DNA of 64,000 nt from the NCBI GenBank assembly GCA_930367215.1, contig OV884059.1, positions 23,646,945 through 23,710,944 of the forward strand, given 5' to 3'. Source of the stretch: Pollenia angustigena (lineage: Eukaryota; Arthropoda; Insecta; Diptera; Polleniidae). The notes beneath the pieces were generated by a model that searched no databases, was not told the origin of the DNA, and worked only from the letters and a program-made list of their open reading frames with translations. This document shows, piece after piece, positions 10,663-23,800 of this stretch. The position numbers and the translations under genes were made by a program. The stretch's first letter is position 1, and every line of letters begins with the position of its first letter.

Positions 10663-11490
10663 AATTGTACCGTCTCAATGGCATAATTGTACCAAATTGA
10701 CATAAATTGTACCATAATTTCGCTATAAAATCAAACAGCACACAAAGAAAGAATTTATAACACTTTTTTATTTATTAAAAGCAAAAACAAAACAAGTAAG
10801 AAATTATAGTCCGTCAAGCCCGAGCATTTATACTCTACACCACAGTATATACAGACAATTTTTCGAGAGTGAGACTTGATAGGCAATCATGGACCATAAG
10901 TAATAGAATAGTTTATATGCAATAACACTATTCCGGAAAGAAGTTTGTATGGGGACATGTGAAATTATAGACTGATTCTCACCTTTTTTAGTAGGCTTTG
11001 TCCTTATGAATTGAAAACTATGTTCAAAATTTCATTGAATTATCTTAAAAATTGCGACCTGTACTTTACGCACAAGGTTACATGGACAGACAACCAGCCT
11101 GCCGGACGGAGGGACATCATTAAATCGACTCAGAAAGTAATTTTTTGTAGTGTTACACACATCAGCACAATGACATACATAATATCCTCTCCACTATTGT
11201 GGTGTGGGTATAAAAATTAAGAAGCAAAAAGTTGTCTATTTCTCTTTTTTCTTAGAGGCAGACAAAAATGTAGACACTTGGTTGTCAATCCATTAAATTG
11301 GCGATTTGCAGACACTCAATCGTAGGCTTATACATGGTACTTATGTTTGTAAGTATGACCTCAAAGAAGTGATAAACCTTCGTGGGTATTTTTTTTAAAT
11401 TGTACCAAAAAGGGGTAAATTGTACCTGTGTACCAATGAAGTTTCGATTGTACCAAATTTAGTACAATTGTACCACAAATCCCATCAGTG
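10638..11490. mobile_element. hAT-like element, 853 bp, with 8-bp TSD
   Basis: Ends CACTGTTGGGATCTG and (reverse complement of the right end) CACTGATGGGATTTG; the octamer CTGTATTA flanks both sides (10630-10637 and 11491-11498). TTGTACC words cluster subterminally at both ends. A mini-me-like retroelement segment (about 10795-11220) is nested inside. No transposase. Confidence 0.8.
10795..11220 (-). mobile_element. mini-me-like dipteran retroelement fragment
   Basis: Read on the minus strand it resembles the element at 42016-42735: AAGTAAGAAATTATAGTC and CCACACCACAATAGTGGAG at opposite ends, a CAAAGTACAGG-type core, and a GTCC/GCTGG-rich stretch. Dipteran mini-me elements are known for a conserved core with a GTCY proto-microsatellite; assignment is by that resemblance. 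Confidence 0.45.
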
Positions 11491-11498
11491 CTGTATTA

Positions 11499-12156
11499 CT
11501 AATAGAGTATTGTTTTGTTTGCATGCCTTAAAAAGATGTACAGCTTGTTTTATCTTAAAAAGTTTTAAAACATTTTGTATGATTTCTGAAATAAATCGTA
11601 CTTTTAACATTCAGCTCAGTCGCCTGAAATGATTTCTAAGCAGCAGGTTATTTGAAATTCCTCATAAAATAATTTGTTATTTATTGTTCAATAATTTCCA
11701 AGAATCCATTTTCGTATTATTTAAGTCTTTTGAAAATGCAATTACACACAAAAACAACAACAACAACTAAGGCAACCCTTTCTTATGAATCACTTTAGGG
11801 ATTCTTTTTGTTTTATTTGTTTTTGCCTGCTCAACAAAAAATTTGATCCCAAACTGTTGGTGTAGAGTTTAAGTAAAATGTTGAATTGTTAGGTTTATAT
11901 TATGAAATCAGCATTAATACACATTGTTTTTTTTATTTTAATCTTTGTTTAGCATCTGTTTTCGAATGAAAAAAGAAATTGCTTGTGTTTCTTTTTATTC
12001 CTCTCCTCTTTCGTACAATATCAGTTTTCTAAATTTGCCCAATGTAAACCTAGTCTGAGAATTACATTTTTAATGTTCCTTATCAATTTGCTTATTTCTC
12101 TTGCTCAGTTTATGTTTTAAACTACACAAAGAAGTATCTTTTTCGCGCGCTTAAAA
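11499..12156. other. Upstream region of DNase II
   Basis: No gene. AT-rich DNA immediately upstream of the DNase II start; it presumably holds the promoter and 5' UTR, but I see no confident TATA box or initiator. Confidence 0.3.
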
Positions 12157-13321
12157 ATGTTTTTGAAACTACAACGAAATTTATTTTTTGTAATTTTTAT
12201 CTTTAACTTAATAAATTTTATTGAAGGCAGTGGTGGTGATATTAAAGTTTCCTGCAAAAATGAAAAAGGGGAAAATGTGGATTGGTAAACAGCTTGAAAC
12301 AGAAAAACAATTCTAGTCTTGAACTAATTTCAAATTATTTTATAGGTTTTATCTTTATAAACTGCCAGCCCATTATTCTGCTGATAAAACTAATCAAGCT
12401 GGCTTGAGTTATATGTATTTAACTAATTCTTCTTACGATGATTGGACTTTATCCGCGATTAAAATAAATGAAACTACTTCTATGCCTGCTTTGACCTTAG
12501 AACCTTTAGTTGCTGATCCATTGGTTCTACTGATGGCCTATAATGATGAATTTCCAAATGGCCAGGTTGTGGCTACAGGCGGCCATACAAAAGGTGTTAT
12601 AGCTACTGATGGCAATACTGGCATTTGGCTTGTACACTCGGTACCAAAATTTCCCTCATTACCCAAGTATGAGTATCCCCCTAGCGGTACCCATTATGGA
12701 CAAACATTTCTTTGCATAACCTTAAATGCCACAGAAATGGAAAAAATAGGAGAACAATTGCTCTTCAATGAACCAAATTTCTATTACGAACGTCTGCCTG
12801 TTACTTTAAGTGAAAAGTTTCCTCATTTGGAACAAGCTGTACAGAAAAAATGGATACACTTGGCTCCCTTTAACAATGTATTGGACTTGAATTCTTTACA
12901 GGGTGCGGTATTTAAAACGTTCGCTAAAACTTCTAAATTTAATAAAGAATTGTATGAAGATTTTGTGGCTCCTGTATTAGATACAAATCTTTTGGTGGAA
13001 ACTTGGCGTAATGGGGCCGGTAATTTCCATTCTAATTGTTCTCTAAATGACAATGTCTATAATATAGAGGCCATTAATTTCAACAAACTGAACATTGAAT
13101 TCCCCACTACACTCGATCACTCCAAGTGGGCGGTATCACAAAGTGTAGGCTTAAAATTCTGGCGTTGGCGTTTACCTTCCACCTCTAACTGGATTTGTGT
13201 AGGGGATATTAATCGTCAACATCATCAGCTACAAAGAGGTGGCGGAGTTTTGTGCCAGAAACACAAAAAGGTAGCCAAACTCTTTAGACAACTGGTTAAA
13301 AAATATGAATCTTGTGCTTAA
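12157..13321 (+). CDS. DNaseII: Deoxyribonuclease II (lysosomal acid DNase), two exons, complete
   Basis: DNase II cleaves DNA at acid pH without metal, in lysosomes, during clearance of dead cells. Exon 1 is 12157-12284 and exon 2 is 12346-13321, with a 61-bp GT-AG intron splitting a Trp codon; joined length is 367 aa, near the usual family size. Residues 1-24 (MFLKLQRNLFFVIFIFNLIN...) form a signal peptide. DWFYLYKLP is the conserved N-terminal block. GGHTKGVI holds the first active-site His (about residue 123) and LDHSKWAV the second (about 301), followed by CVGDINR and QRGGGVLC. Start chosen as the only ATG giving a signal peptide in frame. AATAAA lies at 13359. It ends tail to tail with Daam. 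All hallmark residues are intact, so it is probably active. Confidence 0.95.
12285..12345 (+). other. Intron of DNase II (61 bp)
   Basis: Begins GTAAAC and ends TTTTATAG; removing it joins TG|G (Trp43) and links DW to FYLYKLP, the conserved DNase II sequence. Confidence 0.93.
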
Positions 13322-13358
13322 ATTTTTACACAAAAAATACTTTTCTATTTTTTTTGTA

Positions 13359-13364
13359 AATAAA
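13359..13364 (+). terminator. Polyadenylation signal of DNase II
   Basis: AATAAA 38 bp after the DNase II stop codon, the first such hexamer downstream. Confidence 0.6.
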
Positions 13365-13989
13365 TTTTAATTTTAGTATGGGGTTTTTTTATTTTTATTA
13401 TTTTATAAAGTAATTTCTAATAATTCATATGCTTAACTTTACATATACAAATTCTTCTTAAAATTTTTAATATTTTCTTTCTGGTTTAAATAATTATAAA
13501 TATTTATCTGCTGTGTTAGTCTTTTGCTACATAAACTTTTTCTCAAACAAAAACAGCAAAATTCAAAAACATTTTCTTAATTTTTTTCTTTCTTTTAAAT
13601 ATAGTAAAAAACTAATTCAATAAATTGTTTTCATACAAAAGTGTCTGCGTGTGTGTTTGTGTGTTTGGGAAGGGGTTTCTTTAACTGTTTAATACATACA
13701 ATATATATTTTTAAATAATTTTGGTTTAATGCTTTCATTTGTTTAGAAAAAAAAGAACATTTTCTCTTTCATAATAGTTACTAAAAAATATAGAATAGAA
13801 TTTTTTTCATATCTAAAAAAAATATATATAATAATTACAATCATATAATTAAGGTTTTTTTTACAATCTTTGTGGAGTTTAACAATTAAATATAAAAACA
13901 AAACCTTTAAAAATCAATAAATACAAAGATGGCAAACATCATTTTAACGAGATTCCTTAGACTTTTTTGTTTTTGTTTTAACAAATCCT
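13365..13989 (-). other. Probable 3' UTR of Daam / convergent intergenic DNA
   Basis: A and T runs with no gene. The Daam stop codon is at 13990-13992 on the minus strand, so its 3' UTR must lie here, meeting the DNase II 3' end. Several TTTATT hexamers (AATAAA on the minus strand) are present; I cannot choose the used one. Confidence 0.45.
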
Positions 13990-14846
13990 CTACTGTCGTC
14001 TTACTGTACGTTCTCGACTTTCTTCTCTATGCAGACCATGTCTGGGGGGTGAAGTACTGCCATTGCCGAGTCTAGTTTTGCGTGATCTTTTGAATTTAGC
14101 CATGTCTTCACCGAAAACATCACCCGTTCTTAAAGCAGATATTAAATCATCGAATTCTCCTTTGTTGTCACCTTTGACGGGACTGCCGGGACCATTGGAA
14201 GATTTCAAACCCAGATTTCTAGCCACTGAAGACATAAGGCCCTCTTTGCTTTTACGCTCTATTGTGCGTTTCTTTAATTCGGCCTCCTGCTTGGCCCGTT
14301 TTTCTTCTTCGTCTTGTCTCTTTCTCAAATTCTCATTATCCTGTTTGGCTTCAGCAAAAGCAGTTAGGAAAGTATCAAAAATACCAAAGAATTCATCGGG
14401 CTGCAAGAGAGAACCATCTTCGCCGAACAATCTTACAGCTCTATCGAATCTGGTTTTCATATCCTGGAATTTATCTTCCAGCTCAGCAAATCGTACTGAA
14501 GCTTGGGCGTGAAATTCTCGCATAACGGGTAGGAAACGATCGCCCTGTTGAGCTGGTCCCGAAGAACGATGGAATTCGATTTCTCTAGCCACATCGGCTA
14601 AACCGGTGCGTAACATTTGTATATCCTTGTCCATTTCACCTAATGAGACTTTGGAGGCTTCTCTGACATGTGGTATATCTTCTTCCAATTTAAGTAGATC
14701 TTTGAATTTCTTATCAATAACCTGAACTAAGAAATGTAAGAGGGTTGTGCCCTTGGCGGCACTGGATTTAGTATCACCCAAACGATTCAAAGAAGCCAAA
14801 CGGAAGCCAGAGGCATTACCACGAGCTCCACGATTCATGTAGTTTC
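13990..14846 (-). CDS. Daam: Daam terminal exon: FH2 post region and DAD
   Basis: Begins with the [17 protein letters not shown] signature, continues through the FH2 post helix ([20 protein letters not shown]), a charged helix ([20 protein letters not shown]), and the DAD ([13 protein letters not shown] with basic KRSRKTR). Ends RTVRRQ and TAG. Confidence 0.97.
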
Positions 14847-17800
14847 CTTTTATTAAAAAAAAAATTTAAGAATTTAAGAAATTAAAGAAGCTGAAAATCC
14901 TCATTGCACTTACCTAAAGCTAATACAAGTTCAAGTAATTTCCTTAAGCGTCGGGAGCGTGCTACTTCTCTAGAAGCTTCCATTACACTGGTTATACGTG
15001 GTATTAAATCATTAACCGTTATCATAAAACGTTTCTTGTAATGCAAACTTTTCAATCTTTGCTCGTAATGGGGTATTCTAAAACTCGGTTACATTATTAT
15101 TTGTTTTTCTTTGTATTTCCTACTTTCTCACTCACTTTGATATTTCGTATAAGAAACGATCAGCTCTAGCCAAAGATTCTATATCCTCACTATGCTCATC
15201 CAATAAAGCTCTTTCTTCTGCAGATGGAGTAAATTTTAACAGTTGTTCAACCATATCCAAAGCCAATTGTTCATTCGAATCCATAGATAATATCGCTCTA
15301 AGGAATAAGAAATTTTATGAATTTGTCTCGGAAACTAGAATTTTTATCTTTATTACGGTTGTCGTTATCGTCAACGACAGAGTCGTTTTTTGTAATAGAC
15401 TAAAATGACGCGCCGCAACCTGTGTTCTTTAATCTTCTACAAAAAACGACACTGTCCTTGAAGACAACGACAATAATAATAAGGCTGTTTATTTCTTTAA
15501 CTTACTTGGAGATTTCCTCATCTGTCATCTTTAATTTACTCAATAAAATTGTACAGTTCTGAGCCCGTCTACCGTCTATAACTGAGAGCACTTTGTTGCG
15601 TGGCTTACTGCCCATCATGCGTAGATCCTCAATAGAGCCATCTGTGACTTGCTAAAGAATTAGGAACAAGAAGTTTTCGGGTTAAACAAATGTTTTTGTA
15701 AAAATTTTTTAAAACGTTTCCTCAACATTTTGCTAAAAAATTTTGTAAATTGTAGCTTAACACTTCTTTTAATCATCCTGTTTGGCGAATTTTAAATACG
15801 CCTGCGATTGTTTGGTAATAGATTAAAGGAAATAAGTTTGCGTCCTCCTTAATCTACTACCAAACAGTCGCAGGCGTATTTTAAATTCGCCAACCACGAT
15901 ATGGGTGAATGTTTATAAACATTTCTTCAAAATGTTGCGCTAACATTTATTTTGCTTGTTGTAAACATCATTAAATATGTTTGTAAACATTTCAACTATT
16001 TTTCCGAATACTTACTGCAACACCATTCTTTTGATAGGCTGAGAAAAGCTTATCTATTGATTCCAACTCAATATTATTGTACCATTTGGATTCATCTAAT
16101 TCACTCCAAACTGTACCTTGAACTTTGGCATCGGGAAGTTTGGACCAATTGAAACTCTTCAAAGGATTTGTAGGTTGTGGCACATTTTTCTTGGATACTT
16201 CGGGCTTAGGAGCTGGTGGAGCTATTGAATTTAAAACAGTTTTTTTCAGTTCTAAAATTCTAAAATATCTTAAAGCTAACAAATATATACCCATAGCTTG
16301 AGTCATAGTGGGTGGTGGAGGTGGTCCTGGACAAGGTGGCGGTGGTGGCGGGGCAGCCATCATTGGTGGTGGAGGAGGTGGTATAATTTTCATGGGTGGC
16401 GGTGGTGGTGGAGGTGAAACAGCACCATTACAACCCGTCAGACCAGCCACCTTTTGGTCATCGGGTATACTACCCTCGGTAACTAAGCGCTCTAGTCTAG
16501 ACCGCTCCTGCTGTTCGGTCTGAAGTTTATGTTGCATATCTTCTAATTTCATTTCGGCAGTTTGGGCTCTTTGCACTGCTTGCGAGTGATTGGCTGATTC
16601 CTTTTCCAAACGTTCGCGCATGCGTGCCAAACCTGTCTCCAAATCTTCTTTCTCTTGCATGCGTAAATCTAGTTCTTGTTCCTTTTTCGCTAAACGCGAT
16701 TGTATATCGAAGTTTTCTTTCTCCAGTTCATCGGCTCTCTTTCGGGCCTGGGTAAGCTGTTCTTCCTTGACTAAAAGATGAACCAATTTGGAAACATTAA
16801 TATCAAGAGGAGAAACATCGGGATCGTGTACAGGGGATATGGCGGTTTTCTCCTTATTAGGATCGTCGGTATCAATATCACTGCGAGGTCTGCCCTCGGT
16901 TTGTAAAACGATTTGCTGGACCACACGGTCAAACAACAACCAATGCTGTGTACAATGGCCAGTATCTGAAAAAAGGCAAGAAATGTGTTTTTATAATTTT
17001 TAAAGCGTTTTAAAAAGGTAAAAACTCACATGGCAGTAACAACATGTGTTGGAATAAAGACAACATATGAGGATAGGCTGGGGAATGACTCAGTTTACGC
17101 CTTAATAACTCAAACATGGCATTGGCACTTTTTGTATCCACATGTTCATGGTCAAATTTACGAGCCAATTCCTTTTCATCTTCAGCTCTTACCATTTCGA
17201 AAAAGTCCTATTTTTAAATTAAAGAAAGTTTTTTTAATTTTTTTTTAAATACTATTTAATTAAACTCACTAAATGCCTGTCTAGAGTCTCATTTTCATGC
17301 TTCCTTAATTTGTCTATGATGGGTTGTATGCCCATCATTAGGAATTCATAACGCAAATGCAGTCTAAACTCCAAATTTTCCTGACCAGGTCCATAATTTA
17401 ACACAGCATTTATGAAAGACATAATAGCGGTCTTCAAATTAACATCATCTCTATAAGCCCCAGTTGAGCGATCCAAATCATTAATAATGCTTTGGAATCT
17501 AGTCCTTTCGGCTGCAAACTCTTGGAAATTTAACATGGCCTGTAAAACTTTACGATGGCCACCAGGCACCAAACAAACTGCACCCAAAATCTCCAAGGCA
17601 GCAACCTTAGTTTTAATATTATCGGCCGCTAAAGAGCGGGCAATGGTATCAATCGAGGTGGGATGAGCCAAAACATGGGCTCGTCCAGTCTATAATAGAA
17701 AAAATATATCTTTTAATACATCCAGATTAAGTGAAAATATAAAACTTACGGAATTATTCATTAAAGCTTTAATGCAACCAATTAGACTAGTATGGAATGG

Positions 17801-20800
17801 ACTATTCGCCACGCGTATATCCATTTTTTGCAAAAGATTTAATAGGGCCGGCAAACCCTCAAACTCCACAAATCTCAGGACAAAACTGTGGGTCGAAGTT
17901 CTAAGAGCGGTTTTCAAAGCATCAAGAAACTGTGTATGGCTTTCAATGCGTGCATTGTATTCATGACAAGGAGAATCCTCCGGACTCACGGATATATGCA
18001 TGGCCAGGTCTTTAAGACGTTCCACATAATGTTCTGCTGTAGGCGGTTGCGTTATATTACTAGAAGGACTACCATCTATGGTGTCCATTGGAGATTTTCG
18101 TGAACAATATATCTGCCATTTCTTTTGAGGCGGTAAACTTAACATAGCCTCCTTATTAGGGGCAGTCAAATCCAATTCTTCAACCAATTCAGCAAACTTG
18201 GTATCTAATTCATCTACGGAAGGCATGGGCTGGGTGGGTGTTAAAGTCTGTAGGGTGAAAGCTCCTTCCACCACACAAATTTCAGGCGGTTCGTCATCCT
18301 GCAATAACAAAAATCATATTTTTTTTTCTTTGAAATTAAAGTTTTGTAATATATTTTTTATTATCGTTTGAGTATCATTTTAAAATTAATTCACTGTTAA
18401 TAGTGCATAACCAATTAATGATTTGTAAAATATAGATAAGGCAACAAAAAAAAAAAAAAAAAAAAAAAAAAACTCCATTATTAATCGACGTAAAGTGATT
18501 GGTAAAAACAAAGTTTTGTATAGTCTAAAGAGGTAGTTTGGTTAGGTTGGCGTTTTAGTTTTATTATGCACCAAGTGCCAAGTAAGGTTTTTCTTTTGTT
18601 TTTCCTTACCAAATGAATGTTTCACCTAATGCAGCAGTAAATCGATAAATTACTTAAGGCTATTTTTTATATACAAAACAAATTTGCTTTAAAAGTTTGA
18701 ATAACTTGGAAAAAAAAATGGTTTATCAAATTTTTTTTTATGAATTTCTAATACAACCCATTTTGCTTTGCTGTTTTAACATAGATAAGGTGAACACTTG
18801 TTTAGAAACAAGTATTAATCCTGTAAAGCTATTAGGGGCATTAACATACACGTTTACATAAAACAATATTTAAAGAATCGAAAATTTATTAAAATTTTCC
18901 TTTTTCAGAGTAATTTTTCGAAATACAAGATTTTTAATTAAAAAGATTTTGTTTGCAGTGCTAAATTCCCAATTTTTATTCTTGATAAAAACACTGAAAT
19001 TTATTGTTGATGGATGGGATAAGCTATTCCTATGCGTATTGCACTGGTTGTTTAGGCCAGATCATCAGGAAACTCCATCCAAAGATTTTAGAAAAACTAA
19101 AGATATTAAACAAATAAATCTTTTAAGCGAATAAGAATTATAAGCAACAGTTTTAGTTAAAAAAAAAAAAATCAAAAAATAAAGCACGTTGCCAGTTTAT
19201 TTTTTTTAAGCCGTGCACTTGCCAGTTTATTATCAAAGTAATTTTTTGCGAATACAAAATTTTTTATCAACAAGATTTCGTTTGTAGTGCTTAAAAAACT
19301 AAAACTTTCTTTAGAAAATCCCATCATCATCATTCACTTTCTTTTTCCACTCGGAGTTGTTTTGCGCAGCGTTCTTTCAATCTGATATATTTAGGCTTTC
19401 CTGCAATCTTTTTCGACTCCATCCAGCCATCTTGTCCTGGGTTTGCCTGTTGCTTTGGCTCTGTATGGGGTGGAATTCATAATTCTTTGTTGAGCTCTGT
19501 TCCGAGACATTCTAGCTACGTGTCCTGCCCAGCTTAATCTTTCAAAGCCCAAATACACTTATAATACACAAAGTACACAAAGTAGTAAGAAAATGTGTTT
19601 GTGCATGTGTCATACCGACGATGCTGGATGGAAAATCAAAAAAAATTTAGATATGACGGCGAATATTACGTCCAGCACACGTACACGAGTGAATTCGCCT
19701 GCTGGCCAGGCATTTGACAAATTTGTAAGCCTTTATAAATTTACCACATCTTTAGATTCGATTGTACTGTCGAACTCTCGAACTCACATTTTGCGCCGTA
19801 TATCCTTCGTATAATTTTCCTTTCAAAGATTCTTAGTATTTCTTCATCTGCCAGAGTCAGAGCCAATGTATATATGAATATTAAAAATATAATTCATATA
19901 TACTAAAAAAAGTCCCATAACTGCCTAAGAGTCGCCCCTAGGGGAATAAAATATGTGGCCAACCGTTTTTTGTCCTTTAAATTTTTTCAAAACATATATG
20001 CCCCTTATCACCATCCATTAGGGTGGCTTCTATACAACTATGAAGATTTAATGAAATATTCAAATTTGCCCCCCCACCCTAGACGAGTCAAATGTTTGAC
20101 CAACCCCACTTTTTTCATCGCCATAATTTGTTTCAAACATACCTACCTGTTATCACCATTTCTTAATGAGCCTCCCATACAAAATATTCAATACAGGCTT
20201 TAAATATATTGAAGAAAAAATCCCACAACTGCCTAGGAGTGGCCCCTAAGTGCATAAAATGTATGACCGACATCCATTGGTCTTTTATCCTAAACATTTT
20301 CTCAAAACGTACAGTATCGGCCAAAACCTAAGCACCCCCTCAGTATTTTTTTTAAATGATAAATTTTTTAAGAAAACAAAATTATTAAAAAATTTTTTTT
20401 TTGTATTTTTTTTATTTATTTATATCTTTTTTATTGAAAAACACAAAGTTAAGGAATTCAGAATTTAATAAAAAAAAGTTATAATTCAAAAAATATTTTA
20501 AGTCGCAAATATAAGCGGACTAAACTAAAGCACCCCCAACTTAAGGTACAAAAAAAACTATTGAAATCAATATTTCGTTGGGAATTCTTTATTCTGGATG
20601 ACACACGCACATCTTTTAGGCATAGAGGATATTAAATTATTAATTATTTCCGGTGATATTGCTTCCCAAGCTATTTTTGCAGCTTCAAATAAATTTTCCT
20701 TGGTTTTGCAATTTTCTCGGTTGATTATTAAGTTAACGATCTCCCTCAAGTTCTGGATTGGGTTAAGATCAAGTGAATTTATCAAGACATTAATTAATTG

Positions 20801-23800
20801 CAAAATATTCGATCAACAGATCAATTATTTCTAGGATAATTAAAAAGTTTTTGCAGACTGGTCGCACATCTCCTACTCATTCTGGAGGAAGGCCACGTTA
20901 TTCTTTGCGACATGAAGACTCCTTAATTAAAAGGACAATCCAAAATTATCCTACAGCATCTTATAGTCACATACGAAACCACTTAGATTTAAAAATTAGC
21001 TAAATAACGATTTGCAGAAGGGCGGTAGAGGCCGGATTATTCAGTCGACGACCAGCAAAAAAACCTTTCATATCGTCAAAAAATAAAAAAAAGCAAGACT
21101 TGAATTCGCCAAGGCCCATCTCAACTGGAGTGTCCAAAAATGGAGGACTGCTGTTTTCTGACGAATCTAAGTTGAATTTCAAGGATTCAGATGGCATTAG
21201 GCGTGTACGCAGATCAAATACACAACGGTTGAATTGCAAAGGCACTGCAAAGCATGGAGGCGGCAACATAATGGTATGGGGTTGTTTCTCTGGGCAAGGG
21301 ATTGGGCCAATTCATAAGACTGATGGAAGTATGGATGCTGTAGGATCATTTTGAAGTGTCGTTTTAATTAAGGAGTCTTCATGTCGCGAAGTTTAACGTG
21401 GCCTTCCTCCAGAATGAGTAAGAGATGTGCGACCAGTCTGAAAAAACTTTTTAATTAGCCTAGACATAATTGATCTGTTGATCGAATATTTTGCACTTAA
21501 TTAATATCTTGATAAATTCACTTGATCTTAACCCAATCCAGAACTTGAGGGAGATCGTTAACTTAATAATCAACCGAGAAAATTGCAAAACCAAGGAAAA
21601 TTTATTTGAAGCTGCAAAAATAGCTTGGGAAGCAATATCACCGGAAATAATTAATAATTTAATATCCTCTATGCCTAAAAGATGTGCGTGTGTCATCCAG
21701 AATAAAGAATTCGCAACGAAATATTGATTTCAATAGTTTTTTTTGTACCTTAAGTTGAGGGTGCTTTAGTTTAGTCCGCTTATATTTGCGACTTAAAATA
21801 TTTTTTGAATTATAACTTTTTTTTATTAAATTCTGAATTCCTTAAGTTTGTGTTTTTCAATAAAAAAGATATAAATAAATAAAAAAATAAAAAAAAATTT
21901 TTTAATAATTTTGTTTTCTTAAAAAATTCATCATTTAAAAAAAAATATTTGCGACTTAAAATATTTTTTGAATTATAACTTTTTTTTATTAAATTCTGAA
22001 TTCCTTAAGTTTGTGTTTTTCAATAAAAAAGATATAAATAAATAAAAAAATAAAAAAAAATTTTTTAATAATTTTGTTTTCTTTAAAAATTCATCATTTA
22101 AAAAAAAATATACTGAGGGGGTGCTTAGGTTTTGTCCGATACTGTACTTGCCCTTTATCTCCACCCCTTAGGGGGGCTCCCATACAAATATGGCGTTTTA
22201 TGAAATTCTTAAATTTTCATTTTTTGGGAATAACACCAAAAGTTGTAGACAGATTTTAACCATTTATGGCTTGTTTCGTTTGGAACTTTGTTTCTACAGT
22301 AGTTTTTACTTCACTGCTTTTTGTTTAATTGCACTTTTGACTTAACTGCACAAAATGAATAACTTTTGTCATAATTCTTTAAACTTCCATAAAAATTTCT
22401 TTTTTAAGTGCACTTTTTACACCTACACATTTAAGATAAATGCCCAAAATTTTTGCCATTTTAAAATTATTTTCATACAAAAAATCAAAGTTAGCTGCAC
22501 TTTGACTTAATTGCCCAAAATACATATTTTCTGTAATTATTCTTCAAAGTGCTTATTTACGTGCCTTTTGTATACCTGCAAATTTATCATATTTTTGTTA
22601 AATTGTAAAATATTTTCATATAAAACATTATAAAATTTTAATAATATATGAATTTACACTTTACTTTAGCTGCACTTTTATGCAGGTAACCCTACAATTG
22701 TGTACCTGCACATTAAGGCAGATAAAAACATTTAAGATAACATCACTTTTGATTTATTTGCACAAAAAATTGTGTAAAGGAGATTGTGCAGCTTAGTCAA
22801 AATTACTGCATACGTGTAGAAATTAAAAAGTTAGAAACAAAACTGCCTTTTCCAATTTTTGATGCCGTTTTAAGACAACAAAAATTTTGAAATTTTGCTT
22901 ATAAATTATTTTTTTTTGAAGGAAAATTATCTTTCTAAAACGAACGTGCAGATTAGAAACAAGTTTAGCATAACTTAAAGGTAATTTTAATTTTATTGTT
23001 GAATTTCGGTTTTTTTTTTTTCTTGAATACACGAAACCTTTTTGAGTTACGCGAATATATGTTATGCAACCTCCTCCATTTTCAGAATAACGCTATATCT
23101 CGAAAACAAGAGCTTAACTTAAAAGAAACGACTAACTCTTTTTTTTTTTTTAAAGTCCCTAAGCTAAACCCCGCGAAGCTCTGCGCTTGTCTGCAGGAAA
23201 GAAACCAGAGTCTCTGACGGGAATCGAACCCGCAACCCCGGCGCTGATAGGCTAGCTCACTACCAGCTAGCCTACCGGGGCACTCAAACTGGATTCAGCG
23301 TACCCGGTTAACCCGCCAGGTGCCCTGCTTCACAGAAAAAAGTGTAAAATTCTAGCAGTGTAATGTTTGACAGGATTTGGAATGGAGTGTAAAGAAGTGT
23401 TGTAGCCAAAACTTGGTAAACAAAAATGGCTAATAACTGTGATAATATAATTGCATGTGCCCGTGCATAAAACTGAATTGGCAAATTGATTTTTTTTTTT
23501 TGTTGTTTTCTTACGAAGACAAAAGCACGAAGCAGTTTGTTTTTTAATTTTGTTTTTTCTTTTAACCCACTTACAACTACAATTCGAGTCGGAAAGAACC
23601 CAACCAATTGTAGGGGGATGTAAGAAAAGATAAACTCACTGTTTATTGTTGGTGTTTTGTTTAAGCTTTGATATTGTTACAAGTAAGACTTAAGAGTGTT
23701 TATAATTCTTATTCACTTAAGGGTTTTATTTGTTTAATATTTTTGGCTTTTCTAAAATCTTTGGAAAAGGTTTCTTGATGAGCTGGCCTTAGCAACCAGT

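Noticed and set aside
12823..13053. Minus-strand frame of 76 aa
   Set aside because: Shadow of DNase II exon 2.
14063..14525. Two plus-strand open frames of 87-149 aa
   Set aside because: Antisense shadows of the last Daam exon; no domain, and the minus strand is a clear formin.
16308..16523. Glycine-rich plus-strand open frame
   Set aside because: It is the antisense of the Daam FH1 proline runs.
23204..23283. Functional tRNA gene on the minus strand
   Set aside because: Only the T-arm is canonical; there is no acceptor stem or anticodon arm, and the A-box region forms a long hairpin instead.
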